A stretch of 64,000 bases of DNA from Streptomyces flavotricini (GCF_020639365.1 NZ_JAINUL010000001.1:4861928-4925927), one strand, 5' to 3'. Shown: positions 32,858-42,057, numbered from the stretch's first letter. Numbers and translations are program-made. Notes: generated by a model not told the origin, from the letters alone.

Positions 32858-33880
32858 ATGACGACGCCCGCGAACCACGGCCCGAACAGTGGGGCGAACA
32901 AGCCCGAGGACGACGATCCGTTCGGCTATCTCTACGCGGACGGCCAGGCCGCCGGAGCCACCCCGCCCCCACCGGGCGGTGGATACGGCTACCCCGGCCC
33001 GACGGTCGGTGGGCAGCCCGGCGTGCAGCCCGGTGTCCCCCGTACCTCGTACAACCAGGTGCGCACGGTCGGTGAGCGGACGTACGGCGGCCAGCGCGGC
33101 GCCCAGGTTCCGCAACAGCAGCAGCCGCCGGCCTACCAGGCCCAGTACCAGGCCCCGGAAGCCCTCCAGGCGGGCGGCTACGGGGTTCCGCCGCAGCAGG
33201 GGCAGGCCACGGCGACGATCCCCGCGCCGGGCGGTCACGGCGGCAGCGGCGGAGGCGGCGGTTCCAGCCGCAAGGGCATGCTCATCGCGGCGGTCGCGGT
33301 GGTCGCCGCGGTCGCGATCGGCATCGGTGCGGCCGTGACCTTCGGCGACAAGGACAAGGACAAGAACGACAAGGGCAACACGGCGGGCGGACAGCAGTCC
33401 GCGCAGCCGCAGAACTCCTCGTCGGCCCAGCCGAGCCCCTCGCAGTCCGCGGAGGCCCCGCTGCCCAAGGCGGACGCCTCGGGCGCGGGCATGTCCCTCA
33501 CGGGCGGCGCGCACCTGGAGGCCACCGTCCCGGGCGCGAAGAGCGCGGGCGGCCAGTACGTGGGCGGTCTGAACGCCGCCGGCGCGGCGGCGACTTGGAC
33601 CGTCGACGTGGCCAAGGCGGGCCAGTACAAGCTGAAGATGGTCTACGGGGTGCCGGGCAAGGACGCCAGCACCACGCTGACCATCAACGGCGAGGCGCAG
33701 TCCCGGCCGATCAACATGAAGAACTTCTCCGGGGCCAAGCCGGGGGAGTGGGACAAGGGCTGGACCAACACCTGGTCGCTCGTGACGCTCAAGCAGGGCA
33801 CGAACACGGTCAAGATCTCGTGCGAGGCCGGGAACCAGTGCGAGGTCAACCTCGACCAGCTCTGGCTCGAGAAGGGCTGA
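32858..33880 (+). CDS. Membrane-anchored protein with CBM6/35-like domain
   Basis: The 340-residue product has a long Pro/Gln/Gly-rich cytoplasmic part (1-145), one membrane helix (GMLIAAVAVVAAVAIGIGAAVTFG), a Lys/Ser-rich linker and an exported beta-sandwich. The last begins ADASGAGMSLTGGAHLEATVPGAKSAGGQYVGGLNAAGAAATWTVDVAKAGQYKLKMVYGVPGKDASTTLTINGEAQ and ends CEVNLDQLWLEKG. This matches carbohydrate-binding modules of family 6/35 type. It could bind wall or extracellular polysaccharide. It follows cdgB after 68 bases, but I see no functional link. Confidence 0.8.
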   Translation: MTTPANHGPNSGANKPEDDDPFGYLYADGQAAGATPPPPGGGYGYPGPTVGGQPGVQPGVPRTSYNQVRTVGERTYGGQRGAQVPQQQQPPAYQAQYQAPEALQAGGYGVPPQQGQATATIPAPGGHGGSGGGGGSSRKGMLIAAVAVVAAVAIGIGAAVTFGDKDKDKNDKGNTAGGQQSAQPQNSSSAQPSPSQSAEAPLPKADASGAGMSLTGGAHLEATVPGAKSAGGQYVGGLNAAGAAATWTVDVAKAGQYKLKMVYGVPGKDASTTLTINGEAQSRPINMKNFSGAKPGEWDKGWTNTWSLVTLKQGTNTVKISCEAGNQCEVNLDQLWLEKG

Positions 33881-33914
33881 TCGGCCCTTCCCGCGCCGGC
33901 CGGGACCAGTCCCT

Positions 33915-34832
33915 CTAGCAGGCCGTCAGCTTCACCGACCCCCGTACCTCCTCGTAGGTGCGGGGGTCGAAGTCTCCCGCCGTCGGGGCGTGGACCGTGG
34001 CCGCCGAGAGGGCCACCGCGCGGGTCAGGCGGGCCGGCCAGTCCAGGCCCTCCGCCAGGGCCGACAGCAGGCCCGCCACCACGGAGTCGCCGGCTCCGGT
34101 CGGGTTGCCCGTCAGGGCGCGCGGCGGGGCCGCCTGCCAGGTGCCCTGGGCGGTGGCCGCCAGCAGCCCGTCCGGGCCGAGCGAGGTCACCACGGCGTGC
34201 GCGCCGCGGCGGCGGGCGTCGCGGGTGGCCTGGAGCGGTTCGCGGGAGCCGGTCAGTTCGGCGAGTTCGGCGGCGTTCGGCTTGATCATCTCGGGCCGGG
34301 CGGCGACCCCGCGGCGCAGGGCCTCCCCGCTGGTGTCCAGGAGGGCCGGGACCCCGGCCGCGCGGGCGGCCCGTACGAGCACCGCGTACGCGCCCACCGG
34401 CACGCCCGGCGGGAGACTGCCGCACAGGGCCACCGCGGTGGCCCCGGCCAGCAGCTCCTCGTAGCGGTCGAGGAAAGCGGCCCATTCCGCGGAACCGATC
34501 TGCGGGCCCGGCTCGTTGAACTGCGTGGTGTCTCCCGAGGCCCCGTCGACCACGGCCAGGGTGCGCCGGGTGGTGCCCGCGCAGGGGACCAGAGCGTCCG
34601 TCACCCGCGGTGACCCGGCGAGCAGTTCGCGCACGAAGGCGCCGGTGCGGCCGCCCGCGAAGCCGGTCGCGGTGACCTCGTGGCCGAGCGCGGCCAGCAC
34701 CCGGGCGACGTTGAGTCCCTTGCCGCCGGGCCGTTCGGTCACGGCGCCGACCCGGTGCGAGGCGTGCGGAATCAGCTTCGGTACATGGTGGGTGACGTCG
34801 AGTGCGGTGTTGAGCGTCACGGTGAGGATCAT
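33915..34832 (-). CDS. PfkB-family sugar kinase (1-phosphofructokinase-like)
   Basis: The 305-residue kinase begins MILTVTLNTALDVTHHVPKL and shows the PfkB motifs GGKGLNVARVLAALGHEVTATGFAGG, ALCGSLPPGVP, IKPNAAELAELTG and the ATP/catalytic loop NPTGAGDSVVAGLLSAL (Asp is the base). This resembles LacC/FruK enzymes that phosphorylate sugar phosphates such as fructose 1-phosphate or tagatose 6-phosphate. It sits next to the nagA-nagK operon on the same strand but beyond a terminator, so it has its own promoter. The substrate is not certain. Confidence 0.85.
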   Translation of the reverse strand: MILTVTLNTALDVTHHVPKLIPHASHRVGAVTERPGGKGLNVARVLAALGHEVTATGFAGGRTGAFVRELLAGSPRVTDALVPCAGTTRRTLAVVDGASGDTTQFNEPGPQIGSAEWAAFLDRYEELLAGATAVALCGSLPPGVPVGAYAVLVRAARAAGVPALLDTSGEALRRGVAARPEMIKPNAAELAELTGSREPLQATRDARRRGAHAVVTSLGPDGLLAATAQGTWQAAPPRALTGNPTGAGDSVVAGLLSALAEGLDWPARLTRAVALSAATVHAPTAGDFDPRTYEEVRGSVKLTAC

Positions 34833-34880
34833 GGCAGGCCCCGGTCTCGGTGTGTGCCGGGATCATGCCAAACAGCAGTA

Positions 34881-34908
34881 CGGGCGGCCCAGTCCCACGG
34901 GCCGCCCG
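34881..34908 (-). terminator. Terminator after nagA
   Basis: CGGGCGGCCC and GGGCCGCCCG form a 10-bp stem with an 8-base loop, 18 bases beyond the nagA stop on the minus strand. Confidence 0.75.
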
Positions 34909-34925
34909 CTGCCTCCGATACCCGC

Positions 34926-36077
34926 TCAGACCAGCGGATTCACGATCCATTCGCCGCGCCGCATGACGCCCTTGACGTCGAACTCGGCGTCCAGGACGAC
35001 CAGGTCGGCGTACTTGCCGGGCTCCAGCGAGCCGACCTCGTCGTACAGGCCGATCAGCTTGGCGGGATTGGCCGAGATCGCCTGCACCACGGACTCGACG
35101 GGCAGCTTGTCCAGGGTCACCGACCGCTTGAACGCGGTGTCCAGCGTCAGCGTGGAGCCGGCGATCGAGCCCCCCTCGACGAGGCGGGCCACGCCCTCCT
35201 TGACCTCGACCTCCAGGGGCCCCAGATGGTAGATCCCGTCGCCGAAGCCCGCCGCGTCCATCGCGTCGGTGATCAGCGCCACGCGGTGCGCGCCGGCGTG
35301 GTGGAAGGCCAGCTCCAGCATTGCCGGGTGCAGGTGGGTGCCGTCGTTGATCAGCTCTACGGTGACCCGTTCGTCCTCCAGCAGCGCGGCGATCGGGCCG
35401 GGGGCCCGGTGCTCCATGCCCGGCATCGCGTTGTAGAGGTGGGTGGCCACGGTGGCACCGGCGTCGATGGCCTGGCGGGTCTGCTCGTACGTGGAGTCGG
35501 TGTGGCCGATCGCGGCGATGACCCCGTGTTCGGCCAGCAGCCGTACGGAGTCCAGCCCGCCGGGGAGCTCGGTGGCGAGGGTGAACATGCGGGCGGCGCC
35601 GTGCGCGGCGTCGATCAGCTTGCGGACCTCGGCCGGGTCGGGGTCGCGGAGCAGGTCCTCCTTGTGCGCGCCCTTGCGGCAGGGGTTGATGAACGGCCCC
35701 TCGAAGTGGATTCCGGCGATCTCGCCCGCTTGCGTCAGCTCGGCGAGCAGCCCGGCACGGCGGGCCAGTTCGTCCAGGTCGCCGGTGACGGTGGAGGCGA
35801 CGAGCGTGGTGGTGCCGTGCTCGCGGTGGGTCCGTACGCCCTTGAGGACCTCCTCGGCGGTGCCGGAGGTGAAGGAGGCGCCGCCGCCGCCGTGGTTGTG
35901 CATGTCCACGAAGCCGGGGACGAGCCAGTGCCCGGACAGGTCGACGATCCGCGCGCCCTCGCCGGCGCTGCCGGCGATGCGCTCGCCGTCGACGATGACG
36001 CGGCCGCCCGCCACGGTCCCGGTGGGCAGGACCACCCTGGCGCCGGAGAGAACGGTGCTGTGTGCGCTTCCGGACAT
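34926..36077 (-). CDS. nagA: N-acetylglucosamine-6-phosphate deacetylase
   Basis: The 383-residue amidohydrolase has the metal-binding VPGFVDMHNHGGGGASF, GIHFEGPFINPCRKGAHKEDLL (Glu ligand), AIGHTDSTYEQT, HLYNAMPGMEHRAPG and LITDAMDAAGF with the catalytic Asp. It converts GlcNAc-6-P to glucosamine-6-P. The ATG shares one base with the nagK stop (TGATG), and a GGAGG lies inside the end of nagK, so the two are coupled. In Streptomyces the nagKA operon feeds GlcN-6-P, the effector of DasR. Confidence 0.95.
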   Translation of the reverse strand: MSGSAHSTVLSGARVVLPTGTVAGGRVIVDGERIAGSAGEGARIVDLSGHWLVPGFVDMHNHGGGGASFTSGTAEEVLKGVRTHREHGTTTLVASTVTGDLDELARRAGLLAELTQAGEIAGIHFEGPFINPCRKGAHKEDLLRDPDPAEVRKLIDAAHGAARMFTLATELPGGLDSVRLLAEHGVIAAIGHTDSTYEQTRQAIDAGATVATHLYNAMPGMEHRAPGPIAALLEDERVTVELINDGTHLHPAMLELAFHHAGAHRVALITDAMDAAGFGDGIYHLGPLEVEVKEGVARLVEGGSIAGSTLTLDTAFKRSVTLDKLPVESVVQAISANPAKLIGLYDEVGSLEPGKYADLVVLDAEFDVKGVMRRGEWIVNPLV

Positions 36078-37030
36078 CAGGCAGGTACCTCCGTGGCGAG
36101 TAGGTCCCAGGCGAGCAGCCCTGCGCCCAGGCATCCGGCGGTGTCCCCGAGGGCCGCCGGAACGATGTCGGGCAGCCGCTGGAACGTCACGCGCTCCTCG
36201 ACGGCCGTCCGCAGTGGTGTGAACAAGGTTTCCCCCGCCTCGGCGAGCCCGCCACCGATGATCAGCGTGCGCGGGTCCAGCAGGGTGATCGCCGTGACCA
36301 GGCCGTCGGCGAGGGCGCCGACCGCGGCCAGCCACACCTCGTGGGCGCGGGCGTCGCCGGACTCGACGGCCTTGGCGCAGTCCGCTGCGTCCGCGGCCGG
36401 GTCGCCGGAGGCGGCCGCCCAGGCGCGGCTGACGGCGGAGGCGGAGGCGAGGGTCTCCAGGCAGCCGTACTGGCCGCAGCCGCAGGCGGGGCCGCCGGGG
36501 CGGACCACGATGTGACCGATCTCGCCGGCGTAGCCGTGGGCGCCGGCCTCGATGCGGCCGGCGATGCCGATGGCGCCGGCGATGCCGGTGCCGAGGGGGA
36601 CGAACAGGAAGCGGTCGGCTCCCCGGCCGGCGCCGATGCGGCCTTCGGCGAGTCCGCCCGTGCGGACGTCGTGGCCCAGGGCCACCGGGATGCCGCCGAG
36701 CCGTCTGCTGAGCAGCTCGCGCATGGGTACGTCGCGCCAGCCCAGGTTCGCCGCGTAGACGGCGATCCCGTTCTCGGCGTCGACGATGCCGGGGACGGCG
36801 ACGCCGGCGGCGGAGGCGGGCACGCCGAAGCGCTCGAGGCCGATCCCGGACAGCTCGGCGGCGAATTCCAGGATCGTCTCGACGACGGCGTCCGGGCCCC
36901 GGTCGCGGCCGGTGGCGCGGCGTGCTTCGTGGAGCAGCGTGCCGTCGTCGGCGATGAGGGCGGCCTTCATCCCGGTGCCGCCCACATCGAGGGCGATGAC
37001 GTGCTTCACGGCGTGTTTCACGGGTTTCAC
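36077..37030 (-). CDS. nagK: ROK-family N-acetylglucosamine kinase
   Basis: The 317-residue product has the phosphate loop IALDVGGTGMKAALIADDGTLL, GVAVPGIVDAENG, the ROK catalytic GHDVRTGGLAEG (Asp), PLGTGIAGAIGIAG and the zinc-binding GHIVVRPGGPACGCGQYGCLETLAS. There is no N-terminal helix-turn-helix, so it is a kinase rather than a repressor. Coupling to nagA identifies the substrate as GlcNAc (to GlcNAc-6-P). Three in-frame GTG codons (37030, 37018, 37006) compete as starts, none with a good ribosome site. A dre-like site lies 29 bases upstream. Confidence 0.88.
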   Translation of the reverse strand: MKPVKHAVKHVIALDVGGTGMKAALIADDGTLLHEARRATGRDRGPDAVVETILEFAAELSGIGLERFGVPASAAGVAVPGIVDAENGIAVYAANLGWRDVPMRELLSRRLGGIPVALGHDVRTGGLAEGRIGAGRGADRFLFVPLGTGIAGAIGIAGRIEAGAHGYAGEIGHIVVRPGGPACGCGQYGCLETLASASAVSRAWAAASGDPAADAADCAKAVESGDARAHEVWLAAVGALADGLVTAITLLDPRTLIIGGGLAEAGETLFTPLRTAVEERVTFQRLPDIVPAALGDTAGCLGAGLLAWDLLATEVPA

Positions 37031-37058
37031 AGGTGACAGTCTCGCGTGCTCGGCGGGG

Positions 37059-37074
37059 AAAGGTCTAGTCCATT
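37059..37074 (-). promoter_or_regulatory. dre-like (DasR) operator upstream of nagK
   Basis: AAAGGTCTAGTCCATT matches 12 of 16 positions of the DasR consensus and has the same 10-base core (GGTCTAGTCC) as the msiK site. Confidence 0.7.
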
Positions 37075-37166
37075 GGAGGGGATTGTTGAGTGGCCATACA
37101 AAATCGAAGACCTTGGTCGGGCGACGAACCGGACACCGTGCGTTCCGGATGTGGACGAGGCGCCAA

Positions 37167-37182
37167 AGTGGTGTAGACCTTA
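37167..37182 (+). promoter_or_regulatory. Second dre-like site, before the solute-binding protein gene
   Basis: AGTGGTGTAGACCTTA matches 11 of 16 consensus positions (GGTGTAGACC core). It is 39 bases upstream of the GTG start and 108 bp from the nagK-side site. Confidence 0.5.
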
Positions 37183-37220
37183 CGTGGATCGTACGTACAA
37201 CAAGGGGTGGATCGAGAACT

Positions 37221-38522
37221 GTGAAGGGCCGTTACCTGAGCCTGGCCGCGACCGGCGCCGTGCTGAGCCTGACCGCCGCGGCACTCACCGGCTGCGGAGC
37301 CGTGGGGAACCTCACCGGGGACAACGAGGTGACCCTGCGGGTCGTGGCGGCCGACTACGGGGACAATCCGCAGAACTCCTCCGCGGGCTACTGGAAGGAC
37401 CTCGCCGCCGGCTTCCAGAAGGACCATCCGGGCGTGAAGGTCGAGGTCAGCGTCTACTCCTGGTCCGAGGTCGACGCCAAGGTCGCGGAGATGGTCAAGG
37501 CCGGCAAGGCCCCCGACATCGCGCAGATCGGCGCGTACGCCGACTACGCGGCCGCCGGCAAGCTGTACACGGCGGAGGAGCTGCTCTCCGTCAGCACCGA
37601 GGCCGACTTCCTGGCGCCGCTCGCCGACGCCGGCAAGGTCCGGCGGGTCCAGTACGGGATGCCCTTCGTGGCCAGTACCCGCCTGCTCTTCTACAACGAG
37701 AAGCTGCTGACGGACGCCGGGGTCATCCCGAAGGACACCAAGGGCGGGTGGCAGCCGAAGAGCTGGGCCGACCTGGAGGCCGCCGCGAAGAAGCTCAAGA
37801 CGGCGGGCGTGGCGACGCCGTTCGCGCTGCCTTTGGGCCGCGAGGAGGCCCAGGCCGAGTCGATGATGTGGATGCTCGCGGGCGGTGGCGGCTACACCGA
37901 CAACGAAGAGGCGTACGCGATCGACTCCGCGGACAACGTCAAGACGTTCGAGTTCCTGCGCGACAAGATGGTCGGCCAGGGTCTGACCGGAGCGCTGGAA
38001 CCGGCGAAGACCGACCGGCAGGCGGCCTTCGACGCCTTCACGCGGGGCGAGGTCGGCATGCTCAACGGCCACCCCACGCTGCTGAAGCAGGCGGCGGAGA
38101 AGGGCGTGAAGTTCGGCATGGTGGCCATGCCGACCGCCGACGGGACCGAGCACCCGACGATGGGCGTCGCGGACTGGGTCATGGCCTTCAAGAACGGCCA
38201 CCGCAAGGAGTCCGGGAAGTTCCTGGACTACCTGTACGAGGCGAAGAACGTGACGGCCTTCACCAACAAGTACGACCTGCTGCCGGTCACGACGACGGGC
38301 TACCGGGCGATGGACGCCAGCACGGGCGGCTCGGCCACGCAGCTGAAGACCTTCCTGCAGGCGCTGCCGAACGCGCGGCTCTACCCGGTCGGCAAGAAGT
38401 CCTGGGCCGGCGTCAGCGAGGACGTCAAGCAGAACATCGGCAAGAGCGTGCAGCCGGGCGGGCAGCCGGCGAAGGTCCTGGAGGACATCGCGGAGTCGGC
38501 GCGCAGGGCGGACGCGCACTGA
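37221..38522 (+). CDS. Sugar ABC transporter solute-binding lipoprotein
   Basis: The start is GTG at 37221. The 433-residue product has a lipobox (SLTAAALTGC) and the family 1 solute-binding fold: VTLRVVAADYGDNPQNSSAGYWKDLAAGFQKDHPGVKVEVSVYSWSEVDAKVAEMVKAGKAPDIAQIG, later YGMPFVASTRLLFYNEKLL and FTRGEVGMLNGHPTLLKQAA. It is likely to bind an amino sugar or chitin-derived saccharide, judged by the divergent nagKA operon and the dre-like sites. No permease genes follow, so it must work with membrane components encoded elsewhere, probably driven by MsiK. Confidence 0.88.
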   Translation: MKGRYLSLAATGAVLSLTAAALTGCGAVGNLTGDNEVTLRVVAADYGDNPQNSSAGYWKDLAAGFQKDHPGVKVEVSVYSWSEVDAKVAEMVKAGKAPDIAQIGAYADYAAAGKLYTAEELLSVSTEADFLAPLADAGKVRRVQYGMPFVASTRLLFYNEKLLTDAGVIPKDTKGGWQPKSWADLEAAAKKLKTAGVATPFALPLGREEAQAESMMWMLAGGGGYTDNEEAYAIDSADNVKTFEFLRDKMVGQGLTGALEPAKTDRQAAFDAFTRGEVGMLNGHPTLLKQAAEKGVKFGMVAMPTADGTEHPTMGVADWVMAFKNGHRKESGKFLDYLYEAKNVTAFTNKYDLLPVTTTGYRAMDASTGGSATQLKTFLQALPNARLYPVGKKSWAGVSEDVKQNIGKSVQPGGQPAKVLEDIAESARRADAH

Positions 38523-38634
38523 CACGGTGCCCGCCGGGGGGCGCGCCCACCGGCCCCTCGGCGGCCGTCCCTCGGCGGCCGCACCGTGGGGTCCGGGCCG
38601 GACGGGTGTCACAGGGCGGCGTTAATCTGGCGGT

Positions 38635-38871
38635 ATGACGGACGACGTGGGGCTGACGGCCACCGAGGCCGCGGTGCTCGCGTACGAGGGACGCACCTGG
38701 CCCGGTCCCGGTGCCAAGGAGCGGGCGATACGCGAAGGGCTGGGGATGACCCCGGTCCGCTACTACCAGCTGCTCAACGTGCTGATGGACGATCCGCGGG
38801 CGCTGGCCCACGCCCCCGGCACCGTCAACCGGCTCCGCCGCATCCGCGAGGCGCAGCGGGCCCGGCGCTGA
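38635..38871 (+). CDS. DUF3263 small protein
   Basis: The 78-residue product reads MTDDVGLTATEAAVLAYEGRTWPGPGAKERAIREGLGMTPVRYYQLLNVLMDDPRALAHAPGTVNRLRRIREAQ. This is the compact helix-turn-helix-like DUF3263 family common in actinobacteria. A DNA-binding role is plausible (two short helices around GMTPVRYYQLLNVL). It is separated by 78 bases from the otsB gene downstream. Confidence 0.85.
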   Translation: MTDDVGLTATEAAVLAYEGRTWPGPGAKERAIREGLGMTPVRYYQLLNVLMDDPRALAHAPGTVNRLRRIREAQRARR

Positions 38872-38949
38872 CACCGCCCCGGCGGGCGGGCGCCGGTGCC
38901 CCCGGCCGCGCCGTAGCCGTGGCCCGGCGGGGCCGTTAGGGTCGTCCTC

Positions 38950-39798
38950 ATGGGGAGCCATCCGCACAGCATGCCGATGCCCGTCACCGCCGCCGGACGG
39001 GAGGGACTCGAAGCCCTCCTCCGGGTGCCCCGCCGATCCGTGGTCGCGCTCGACTTCGACGGCACCCTCGCCGAGATCGTCCCGGATCCGGACCAGGCGC
39101 GCGCCCACCCGGGAGCCGTCCCGGCGCTGTCCGCCCTGGCCCCGGAGGTCGCCTCGGTGGCCGTGATCACCGGCCGGCCGGCCGGGGTCGCGGTCCGCTA
39201 CGGGGGCTTCGCCGGCGCCCCCGGCCTGGAGCACCTGGTGGTCCTCGGCCACTACGGGGCCGAGCGCTGGGACGCCGTGACCGGCATCGTGCAGGCCCCG
39301 GCCGAGCACCCCGGGGTCGCCGCCGTACGGGCGGAGCTGCCCGGGTTCCTGGACTCCATCGGCGCCTGGCGCGGTACGTGGATCGAGGAGAAGGGCCGGG
39401 CCCTGGCCGTGCACACCCGGCGGGCGGCCGACCCCGACGCGGCGTTCGCCGCGCTGCGCGAGCCGCTCACCGAGCTCGCGGCGCGCCACGGCCTGATGGT
39501 GGAGCCGGGGCGGGCGGTGCTGGAGCTGCGGCCGCCGGGCATGGACAAGGGCGTGGCCCTGACCGAGTACCTCGCCGAGACGGGCGCCGAGGCCGTCCTG
39601 TACGCGGGGGACGACCTGGGCGACCTCGCGGCGTACGCGGCCGTGGAGAAACTCCGCACCGACGGCATGCCGGGGCTCCTGGTGGCCAGCGGCTCGGCCG
39701 AGGTCCCCGAACTCGCCGCCCGGGCCGACCTGGTCCTCAACGGCCCCGCGGACGTGGTGGCCTTCCTGGCGGCGCTGGCCGGAGCCATCCGCGGCTGA
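38950..39798 (+). CDS. otsB: Trehalose-6-phosphate phosphatase
   Basis: The 282-residue HAD phosphatase has motif I VVALDFDGTLAEIVPDP (nucleophile and acid Asp), ITGRPAG (motif II), EKGRALAVHTR, ELRPPGMDKGVALTEYL and the late AVLYAGDDLGDLAAYAAVEKL (motif IV). It removes phosphate from trehalose 6-phosphate made by OtsA, whose gene lies 774 bp downstream on the opposite strand. Trehalose is a stress and spore carbohydrate in Streptomyces. Confidence 0.93.
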   Translation: MGSHPHSMPMPVTAAGREGLEALLRVPRRSVVALDFDGTLAEIVPDPDQARAHPGAVPALSALAPEVASVAVITGRPAGVAVRYGGFAGAPGLEHLVVLGHYGAERWDAVTGIVQAPAEHPGVAAVRAELPGFLDSIGAWRGTWIEEKGRALAVHTRRAADPDAAFAALREPLTELAARHGLMVEPGRAVLELRPPGMDKGVALTEYLAETGAEAVLYAGDDLGDLAAYAAVEKLRTDGMPGLLVASGSAEVPELAARADLVLNGPADVVAFLAALAGAIRG

Positions 39799-39941
39799 CG
39801 CCCGGGTGCCGCCCGGCCGACGGCCGGGTGCCGCCCGGCCGACGCGCACGCGGTGCCCGGGTACCCGGGCCCGGGTACCCAGCCGGTCTTTGAGTACGCG
39901 CGCTCATGATCCGCCGCCCGGCCGCTCCTATCGTCACCCGC

Positions 39942-40556
39942 ATGGACACGGACCCGACCCCCGCCGCGGCGACCACCACGAGCTCCCGGGGCTTCACCGG
40001 CTGCGCCGTCGCGCTGCTCGTCGTCACCGTGCTGGCCCTCCTGGGAGCCGCGGCGCTGGCCGGGCTGGAGAAGAGCCTGCAGGGCGGCGGGCACCTCGAC
40101 AACGACAGCCCCTCCGGCAGCGTGGCCGACCCGCTCGCCCCCGGCGCGACCGCCCGGTACATCGACGACCTGGAGGTCACGGTCAGCCGGCCCCGCCGCG
40201 AGGCCACGGGCGCCTACCGCTTCACCATCACCTACGCCAACGGCACCGACGAGTCGCTGAACCCGGGCGGGGAGTCGGAGAGGACCAGCGTCAGCACGAT
40301 CGCCGACGCCCCCGTCGTGGTGCGGGCGGGCACGTCCTCCGACCACTACCCGTCCGGCTCCACGCTGACCTGGCTCAACGAGGACGAGGCGGCCTCGGCC
40401 CTCGTGCCGCCCCTGCGCAAGGGCGGCAAGCGGACCGTCCAGGTGCGCGTCGTGCCCGGCTCGCGGGGGACTCCGGTCGCGGTCGAGGTCCACCCGCCGT
40501 CCGCGAACTACCGCGAGACCGCGTACTGGCAGTTCGGCCCGGACGACCTGGACTGA
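39942..40556 (+). CDS. Single-pass membrane protein of unknown function
   Basis: The 204-residue product has a Thr/Ala-rich cytoplasmic start, one membrane helix (GCAVALLVVTVLALLGAAALAGLE) and an exported beta-sandwich-like domain (ARYIDDLEVTVSRPRREATGAYRFTITYANGTDESLNPGG ... VEVHPPSANYRETAYWQFG). This resembles DUF4352-like extracellular domains with the LEVTVxxPR...ITYxNxTD pattern. It lies between otsB and otsA without evident connection to trehalose metabolism. Confidence 0.7.
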   Translation: MDTDPTPAAATTTSSRGFTGCAVALLVVTVLALLGAAALAGLEKSLQGGGHLDNDSPSGSVADPLAPGATARYIDDLEVTVSRPRREATGAYRFTITYANGTDESLNPGGESERTSVSTIADAPVVVRAGTSSDHYPSGSTLTWLNEDEAASALVPPLRKGGKRTVQVRVVPGSRGTPVAVEVHPPSANYRETAYWQFGPDDLD

Positions 40557-40572
40557 GCGCCGCCGGCCCGGC

Positions 40573-42012
40573 CTACACCTCGCGGAGGGCGTCCAGCTGG
40601 GCCGTGAACCAGGCCGTCGGGGGGAGGGCGGTCGCGGCGGCGGCCAGGCGCTTGGTGCGCTCCAGCCGCTCGTCCGCCGGCATGGACAGCGCCGCGTGCA
40701 ACGCCTCCGCCGTCGCCGACACGTCGTACGGGTTCACCGTCAGCGCGTCCTCGCGGAGCTCCCCGTACGCCCCCGCCCCCGTGGAGAGCACCAGCGCGCA
40801 CCCCTCGTCCGACACCACCGGGATCTCCTTCGCCACCAGGTTCATCCCGTCCCGGACCGGGTTCACCAGCGCCACGTCGGCCAGCCGGTACGCCGCCAGG
40901 GAGCGGGCGAAGTCGTCCTTCACCGACACCAGCACCGGCTGCCAGTCCGGCGTGGCGAACTCCCCGTTGATCCGCTCCGCCAGCTCCCGTACCGCCTGTG
41001 TGTAGGACCGGTACACCGCCAGGTCCTGCCGGGAGGGGTACGCCGAGGTCAGGTGCACCACCCGCCCGCGCCACTCGGGGTGCACCGTCAGCAGCTCCCG
41101 GTACGCCAGCAGCCCGCGCAGAATGTTCTTCGACAGCTCCGTCCGGTCCACCCGGACGATCGCCTTGCGGTTCCCGACCTCCGCGCGCAGCGCCGCCAGC
41201 TTGTCGTCCACCTCCGGCCGGTGCGCCAGCCCGCGCAGCTCGTCCGCGTCCACGCCCAGCGGGTACACGGCCACGTCCGTGTACCGGATGCGCGCGCCCC
41301 GCTTCTGGTGCTGCACCCTGCGCTGCGGGTCCCCGGTCGCGCGGGCGATGCCGCTCGTGTCGTCGATGTGCGCGCCGGCCATGAAGCCGTCCGCCCACGC
41401 CCAGGTGTGGAAGCCCACGACGTCCGCCCCGAGCATCCCCCACACCAGCTGCGAGCGGATGTCGTCGGGGAGCATCCCCAGGAACTCCGGCGAGGCCCAC
41501 GGGGTGTGCGTGAAGTGGCTGATCCTCAGATCGGGCCGCAGTTCGCGCAGCTCGCCGGGGACCAGCGCCAGGTGGTAGTCCTGCACGAGCACGGCCGCGC
41601 CCTCGCCCGCCTCCTCGGCCAGCGCCACCGCGAAGGCGCGGTTGTACGCGACGTACGAATCCCACTGACGGCGGAACTCCGCGTCGAAGACCGGCTCGCG
41701 CGGGATGTCGTAGAGGTGGTGGTGGGTGAACCACAGCACCGAGTTCGCGATGCCGTTGTACGCGTCGTCGTACGTCGTGGGATCGATGTCCAGCATCCGG
41801 ACGCCGGGCTCGCTGACGCCCCGGCGGACCGCCTCCCGGTCCGCGTCCGACAGCGCCGCGCAGATCCACAGCGCATCCGGCTGGCGGGCGAGGGCGGCGG
41901 AGAGGCCGGAGACGAGTCCGCCCCCGCCGCGCCGGGCCGTGAGGGTGCCGTCGTCGCCGAGATCGTAGGAGAGCGGGCCGCGGTTCGCTGCAACGAGTAC
42001 CTGGGAAGCCAT
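40573..42012 (-). CDS. otsA: Trehalose-6-phosphate synthase
   Basis: The 479-residue GT20 glycosyltransferase begins QVLVAANRGPLSYDL and contains LVQDYHLALVPGELRELRPDLRISHFTHTPWASPEFLGMLP, RVDRTELSKNILRGLLAYRELL and the nucleotide-sugar loop LVNPVRDGMNLVAKEIPVVSDEGCALVLSTGAGAYGEL. It joins UDP- (or GDP-) glucose and glucose 6-phosphate. It is in one direction with gpgS, 45 bases downstream of that gene's stop, so the two are probably cotranscribed. Confidence 0.95.
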   Translation of the reverse strand: MASQVLVAANRGPLSYDLGDDGTLTARRGGGGLVSGLSAALARQPDALWICAALSDADREAVRRGVSEPGVRMLDIDPTTYDDAYNGIANSVLWFTHHHLYDIPREPVFDAEFRRQWDSYVAYNRAFAVALAEEAGEGAAVLVQDYHLALVPGELRELRPDLRISHFTHTPWASPEFLGMLPDDIRSQLVWGMLGADVVGFHTWAWADGFMAGAHIDDTSGIARATGDPQRRVQHQKRGARIRYTDVAVYPLGVDADELRGLAHRPEVDDKLAALRAEVGNRKAIVRVDRTELSKNILRGLLAYRELLTVHPEWRGRVVHLTSAYPSRQDLAVYRSYTQAVRELAERINGEFATPDWQPVLVSVKDDFARSLAAYRLADVALVNPVRDGMNLVAKEIPVVSDEGCALVLSTGAGAYGELREDALTVNPYDVSATAEALHAALSMPADERLERTKRLAAAATALPPTAWFTAQLDALREV

Positions 42013-42057
42013 GCGGCGAACCTAGCCCGGGGCCCGCCCGCTCAAACGTCAGTTCCC

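Noticed and set aside
36077..37030. ROK transcriptional repressor.
   Set aside because: It lacks the N-terminal helix-turn-helix and is coupled to nagA, so a GlcNAc kinase is the better call.
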